64,000 nucleotides of DNA from assembly GCF_028898945.1 (NCBI RefSeq), contig NZ_CP118607.1, positions 3,954,001-4,018,000 of the forward strand, given 5' to 3'. The translations under genes and the position numbers were made by a program. This document shows, piece after piece, positions 60,468 to 64,000 of the stretch (position 1 is the stretch's first letter; each line of letters begins with the position of its first letter). This DNA comes from Pseudomonas sp. PSKL.D1. Lineage in GTDB: Bacteria > Pseudomonadota > Gammaproteobacteria > Pseudomonadales > Pseudomonadaceae. Under the pieces are notes generated by a model. It was not told the origin of the DNA, did no database searches, and saw only the letters and a program-made list of their open reading frames with translations.

Positions 60468-61338
60468 GCAACGGCGAATCCACCGGCAAATGCACTTGCA
60501 GCGCTGCCGGGCTGGCTTCGAAACGCCAGCTGTCGGCCTGCAAAGGCTCGCCGTCGAGGTTGATGTCCAGGCCTTGGGAGCATTTGATTTCCACCCAGGG
60601 CAAGCGCGCCCGCACGAACAGGCCTTCCCCGGCCAGCAGCTCGCGCAAGGCGCCGACGATTTCCTGCGGGGCGGGCAGGATGGCGATATCGAGCAAGCCA
60701 TCATCTGCCATGGCATCCGGGCACAATACCTGGCCACCACCGGCCTGCCGGCCATTGCCGATACCCAGCGCCAGCAGCTGGCCCTGCCAGTGGAAGTCCG
60801 GCCCTTTGAGTTCGACCGAGGCGGCCTGCAACTCGCTGAACCGGGACAACCCGGTAAACAGATAGGCGGCGGCCCCCAGCACTTTCTTCAAATCTTCGGA
60901 TGTGCTGGCCGTAACCTGGCTGCCAAAGCCCCCCGTGGCCATGTTCAGGAACAACTGATCGCCCACCCGCCCAAGGTCGATTGGCCTTGGCGGCTGCTCC
61001 AGCAATGCCAGCGCCCCGGCCGGCTCCAGCGGCACGCCGGCAGCCTTGGCAAAGTCATTGGCCGTACCCAATGGCAGCAGCGCCAGGCTGGCCTTGCCGC
61101 CTGCAAGCCCCATGGCTTCAGCCACGTCACGCAGGGTGCCATCGCCGCCACCAGCCACAATGTGGCTATAGCCCGCGGCCAGCGCTTCATTCACCAGGCG
61201 CTGTGCGTCGCCCGCTTCCCAGGTAACCCGCACATCCAGCGCCCAGCCACGCTCGCGCATGGCCTTCACCGCCTCACGCACGTCTTCGTTCATTGCCTGC
61301 TTGCCATGCAGGATCACTATTGCCTTGCGCTGTTGCAT
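60451..61338 (-). CDS. Lipid kinase YegS/diacylglycerol kinase catalytic-domain protein
   Basis: A 295-aa cytoplasmic kinase of the DAGK/YegS family. Nucleotide loop VAGGGDGTLRDVAEA near 65 and LPLGTANDFAKA near 90 are intact, followed by the beta-sandwich domain with LALGIGNGRQAGGG and ADDGLLDIAIL. ATG 61338 (MQQRKAIVIL) follows GGGAGAGG; a longer frame upstream lacks a site. Phosphorylates diacylglycerol or phosphatidylglycerol in relatives. Convergent overlap with the response regulator; divergent from the glycosyltransferase. Confidence 0.88.
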   Translation of the reverse strand: MQQRKAIVILHGKQAMNEDVREAVKAMRERGWALDVRVTWEAGDAQRLVNEALAAGYSHIVAGGGDGTLRDVAEAMGLAGGKASLALLPLGTANDFAKAAGVPLEPAGALALLEQPPRPIDLGRVGDQLFLNMATGGFGSQVTASTSEDLKKVLGAAAYLFTGLSRFSELQAASVELKGPDFHWQGQLLALGIGNGRQAGGGQVLCPDAMADDGLLDIAILPAPQEIVGALRELLAGEGLFVRARLPWVEIKCSQGLDINLDGEPLQADSWRFEASPAALQVHLPVDSPLLSRPG

Positions 61339-61399
61339 CGCGCCTCTCCCTGAAGACGGTCCGGTCCTGATCTCGACCACACACTTAAGCAGAATGCTG

Positions 61400-61530
61400 C
61401 ATGGTTGACGCAAAAACCTGGGAGCGTTCCATCGGCTGGCTGGGCGAAGGGCTGATCGTGGGCTTTACTGATAGCAATGGACGCGTCCCGGCTCCAGCTT
61501 CGGCTGAGCGCCTTCGGACGCGTTTTTTTT
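61400..61530 (+). ncRNA. Candidate small RNA ending at an orphan terminator
   Basis: No reading frame lies between the divergent lipid kinase (start 61338) and the glycosyltransferase (start 61560), yet a strong intrinsic terminator closes at 61530 on the plus strand. The stretch before it could be a ~100-130 nt transcript; the 5' end given here is a guess. A TTGACG hexamer at 61405 could be a -35 element, but no convincing -10 was found. GGA triplets occur near 61420 and 61478. Alternatively the terminator attenuates the glycosyltransferase leader. Confidence 0.35.
61479..61530 (+). terminator. Strong intrinsic terminator without an upstream plus-strand gene
   Basis: ACGCGTCC (61481-61488) pairs with GGACGCGT (61516-61523), an inner GGC/AGC stem closes on a TTCG tetraloop, and eight T follow (61523-61530). 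It ends 30 bp before the glycosyltransferase ATG. Confidence 0.9.
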
Positions 61531-61559
61531 GCTCGCAGGCTTAGCGAGGTTCCCGGCCC

Positions 61560-62807
61560 ATGCGCATACTCTGGACGCTGCCCTACCTGCCCTGGCCCAC
61601 CACCAGTGGCTGCAAGACCCGGCAATACCACCTGTTGCGCGCCATGGCGCAACACGGCCACCGGATCACCTTGCTGGTGCAGTCCAAGATCCCGCTCAGC
61701 GATGCCACCCGTGAAGCCCTGGAGCCTTTGGTCGAACGCCTGATCGTGCTGCCCCGGCGCGCGCTGCACAGCCCGCTCAACCTGCTGGCCTCGCCGATCA
61801 TCGATTACCCCATGCGCGCCATCATCAACGGCCTTGCCCCGTGCCTGCGGCACCGCTTCGAGCAACTGCTGGACGAACCCTGGGACGTCATCCAGATCGA
61901 ACACAGCTACAGCTTCCAACCGTTCGAGAAAGCCCTGCAAGCCCGCGGCCTGCCCTACATGCTGAGTGAGCACAACCTGGAATCGGTGATGGGCGCCGCC
62001 AGCCATGACCGCCTGCCCCTGTGGCTGCGCCCGCTCAACGCCTTCGACCGTTGGCGCTACCGCCGTTGGGAGCAGCGCGTGTTGCGCCAACCCAGCGAAG
62101 TGGTGGCGGTGAGCGCGCACGATGCCGAACTGATCAGCCAGATCTGCGGGCGCCCGGTAAACGTTGTGGTCAATGGTGTGGATTGCGATTACTTCCAGCA
62201 CGTGACCCCGGCGTTGCATAGCCAGCGCCTGCTGTTTGTCGGCAACTTCGAGTACGGCTCCAACCTGGAGGCCATCGAGTGGGCGCTGGAAGAGATCCTG
62301 CCACAAGTGTGGATGAGCAACCCCGCAGTCCGCCTGGCCATTGCCGGGCATGCCATGCCGGCCAGCTGGAAGCTGCACTGGAACGACCCGCGCATCGAAT
62401 GGTTCGGTTACCGCCCGGACCTGCGCGAACTGCAACGGCGCTCGGCGCTGTTTTTTGCGCCCCTGCGTTATGCCGGCGGCTCCAAGGTGAAAATCCTCGA
62501 GGCCATGGCGGCAGGGTTGCCGGTAATCACCACCGACAAAGGCGTTTCAGGCCTTGCGGTTAACAAGGGTGAACATTACCTGGGCGGTGACGACGCCGAC
62601 CAGTTGGCGCTGTCGATCACCCAGTTGCTCAACCAACCCTGGCGCATGTGCCAGATGAGCGAAGCCGCCCGCCTGTTCGCCCGGCAACGCCACGACTGGA
62701 GCGTGGCGGCCCAGCAACTGGAAAACGTGCACATGCGCCTGACCCAGTCGGCGCCGCAGGCCACGGCGCCGCTAGGTGCCAGCTGGCTGGGGCGTTCAGC
62801 CAAGTAG
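61560..62807 (+). CDS. Glycosyltransferase, GT4 family
   Basis: A 415-aa retaining GT-B enzyme. N-terminal acceptor domain opens MRILWTLPYLPWP...GCKTRQYHLLRAMAQ. The C-terminal donor domain has VNGVDCDYF, LLFVGNFEYGSNLEAIEWALEEILP, a RYAGGSKVKILEAMAAGLPVITT-type EX7E region near 312-334, and a C-terminal helix. No membrane span. Sugar and acceptor cannot be told from sequence, and no polysaccharide cluster surrounds it. Its 3' end overlaps moeA by 12 bp in convergent orientation; the orphan terminator precedes it. Confidence 0.88.
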   Translation: MRILWTLPYLPWPTTSGCKTRQYHLLRAMAQHGHRITLLVQSKIPLSDATREALEPLVERLIVLPRRALHSPLNLLASPIIDYPMRAIINGLAPCLRHRFEQLLDEPWDVIQIEHSYSFQPFEKALQARGLPYMLSEHNLESVMGAASHDRLPLWLRPLNAFDRWRYRRWEQRVLRQPSEVVAVSAHDAELISQICGRPVNVVVNGVDCDYFQHVTPALHSQRLLFVGNFEYGSNLEAIEWALEEILPQVWMSNPAVRLAIAGHAMPASWKLHWNDPRIEWFGYRPDLRELQRRSALFFAPLRYAGGSKVKILEAMAAGLPVITTDKGVSGLAVNKGEHYLGGDDADQLALSITQLLNQPWRMCQMSEAARLFARQRHDWSVAAQQLENVHMRLTQSAPQATAPLGASWLGRSAK

Positions 62808-64000
62808 CTCGCTCAGGGGGATGAACGGCACGCTGTCACCGGGCTTTGGCGTACTGCCTTCACGCACTTCCACCAACCCCTCGGCCCACGCCGCACTGCG
62901 CAGCACACCGGAGCTCTGGTTCTTGTAGATGCGCACCTGGCCATCTTCAATCCGTGCGCGCAAGTATTCGCGCCGGGTGCCGGCCTTGGGCCAGTCGAAA
63001 CCTGCCGGCACGTCGAAGCGCAGCGGTGTAACCTGTTGCACCCCTTGGCGGCGCAGCAGGTAGGGCCGTGTAAGCAGGCCGAATGTCACCAGCGTGGAGG
63101 CCGGGTTACCCGGCAAGCCGATTACCGGCACGCCCTGGTAGTGCCCGAAGGTCAGCGGCTTGCCAGGTTTGATCGCCAGCTTCCACAAGGCCAGCTCGCC
63201 CGCCTCACGCAGCGCTGCCCCCAGGTAGTCAGCCTCGCCCACCGATACCCCGCCCGTGGACAGGATCAGGTCGACATCGCCCAGGCTGGCCAGGCACTCA
63301 CGCGTACGCGCCAGGTCATCGGGGAGAATGCCCATGTCCCGCACTTCGCAGCCCAGCCGTTGCAACCAGCTGACCAACAGGCGCCGATTGCTGTTGTAGA
63401 TCTGCCCCGGGCCCAGCGGCAAGCCTGGCTCGACCAGTTCGTCGCCGGTAGACAGCACCGCGACGCGCACCCGGCGCACCACCTGCAGCTCGCCGTGGCC
63501 AAGGGTGGCCGCCAAGCCCAGCTCAATAGGACCAAGGCGGGTGCCGGCCGTCATTACCTGCTCGCCCTTGCGGGTTTCCTGGCCTTGTGGGCGCACGTTC
63601 TGGTCCAGTGCCAGTGGCTCGAGGAAGCGTACGCGGCCGTCTTCGAGCACTTCGGTGTTTTCCTGCATTTCGACGCAGTCGGCACCGGCCGGCAGCGGCG
63701 CACCGGTGAAGATGCGGGCACAAGTGCCCGGCTGCAGCGGCTCGGGGGCGTGGCCTGCAAAGATGCGCTGGCTCACCGGCAGTGGCTCGCCCACGCAGTC
63801 GGCCAGGCGCACGGCATAGCCGTCCATGGCGCTGTTGGGCCAAGGCGGCAGGTCAAGCGAAGCTATCAGGTCGACGGCCAGCACGCGGCCCTCGGCATCT
63901 CCCAATGCGACGGTTTCCGTTTCACGGATGGGCGCGGCTTCTGCAAGGCCCAACAAACGTTCGAGGGCTTCTTCCACCGGCATCAGCGGCCGGGCCTGGG
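62796..64000 (-). CDS. moeA: Molybdopterin molybdenumtransferase MoeA (5' end outside window)
   Basis: The frame stays open to the window edge (QARPLMPVEEALERLL...). An internal ATG at 63983 would give 395 aa, but family members usually begin about 10-15 residues earlier, so the true start is probably beyond 64000. MoeA inserts molybdate into adenylated molybdopterin. Seen: NSAMDGYAVR, FTGAPLPAGADCVEMQEN, STGDELVEPG, ILSTGGVSVGEADYL, KPGKPLTFG and GLPGNPAS, all conserved signatures. Ends SELLG, overlapping the glycosyltransferase by 12 bp. Confidence 0.94.
   Translation of the reverse strand, partial: QARPLMPVEEALERLLGLAEAAPIRETETVALGDAEGRVLAVDLIASLDLPPWPNSAMDGYAVRLADCVGEPLPVSQRIFAGHAPEPLQPGTCARIFTGAPLPAGADCVEMQENTEVLEDGRVRFLEPLALDQNVRPQGQETRKGEQVMTAGTRLGPIELGLAATLGHGELQVVRRVRVAVLSTGDELVEPGLPLGPGQIYNSNRRLLVSWLQRLGCEVRDMGILPDDLARTRECLASLGDVDLILSTGGVSVGEADYLGAALREAGELALWKLAIKPGKPLTFGHYQGVPVIGLPGNPASTLVTFGLLTRPYLLRRQGVQQVTPLRFDVPAGFDWPKAGTRREYLRARIEDGQVRIYKNQSSGVLRSAAWAEGLVEVREGSTPKPGDSVPFIPLSELLG

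Overview
The window comes from a fluorescent Pseudomonas, most likely of the P. putida/entomophila group. The evidence is a high-GC genome, REP elements of the P. putida type (core GCGGATAAATCCGCTCCTACA in inverted pairs), and a gene order (cheV, slt, uup, usp, fadBA, topA, sulA-lexA, psrA, nagZ, SNF2 helicase, csiV, mfd, gap, apbE, sthA, glpQ, pilZ-like, lolCDE) that I remember from that group. The species cannot be fixed from the window alone.

Left part, 1 to 23 kb: a siderophore (pyoverdine-type) locus. Two giant NRPS genes run leftward and are translationally coupled (TAATG overlap at 9455). NRPS1 (3218 aa) is C-A-T x3. Its adenylation codes, read by eye, give Asp, Ser, Ser. NRPS2 (incomplete, leaves the window) is C-A-T-E-C-A-T-E-C, with a Lys-like code and one unassigned code. 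Divergent from NRPS1 are an SCP2/JmjC-type Fe(II)/2-oxoglutarate dioxygenase and a siderophore-interacting (ferric reductase-like) protein. Convergent with these is pvdH, the diaminobutyrate aminotransferase that supplies L-Dab for the pyoverdine chromophore. All four transcription units carry a TAAAT- or TAATT-N16-CGT element 30-55 bp before the start codon, as expected for promoters of the iron-starvation sigma factor PvdS/PfrI.

Middle, 23 to 51 kb: housekeeping. lolC-lolD-lolE (lipoprotein export), a split PilZ-like protein, a GDPD-family phosphodiesterase, soluble transhydrogenase sthA, ApbE, a GapB-type GAPDH, the repair factor mfd, csiV, a SWIM/SNF2 helicase, nagZ, psrA with paired operators, the SOS unit lexA-sulA with two LexA boxes, topA, a DUF1653 gene, and the fadBA beta-oxidation operon with its terminator.

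Right part, 51 to 64 kb: a universal stress protein, Uup-type ABC-F ATPase, soluble lytic transglycosylase, MOSC protein, cheV behind a sigma-28-type promoter, a degenerate Hpt-like protein, a NarX/NarL-like two-component pair, a YegS/DAGK lipid kinase, a GT4 glycosyltransferase and moeA (5' end outside the window). A strong orphan intrinsic terminator at 61.5 kb suggests a small RNA.

No tRNA, rRNA, insertion sequence or CRISPR array was seen. The most interesting items are the JmjC/SCP2 enzyme inside the pyoverdine regulon, the nearly identical duplicated Ser A-domain block inside NRPS1, the unusual LolE C-terminus at the junction with the siderophore locus, the His-less Hpt protein and the orphan terminator.
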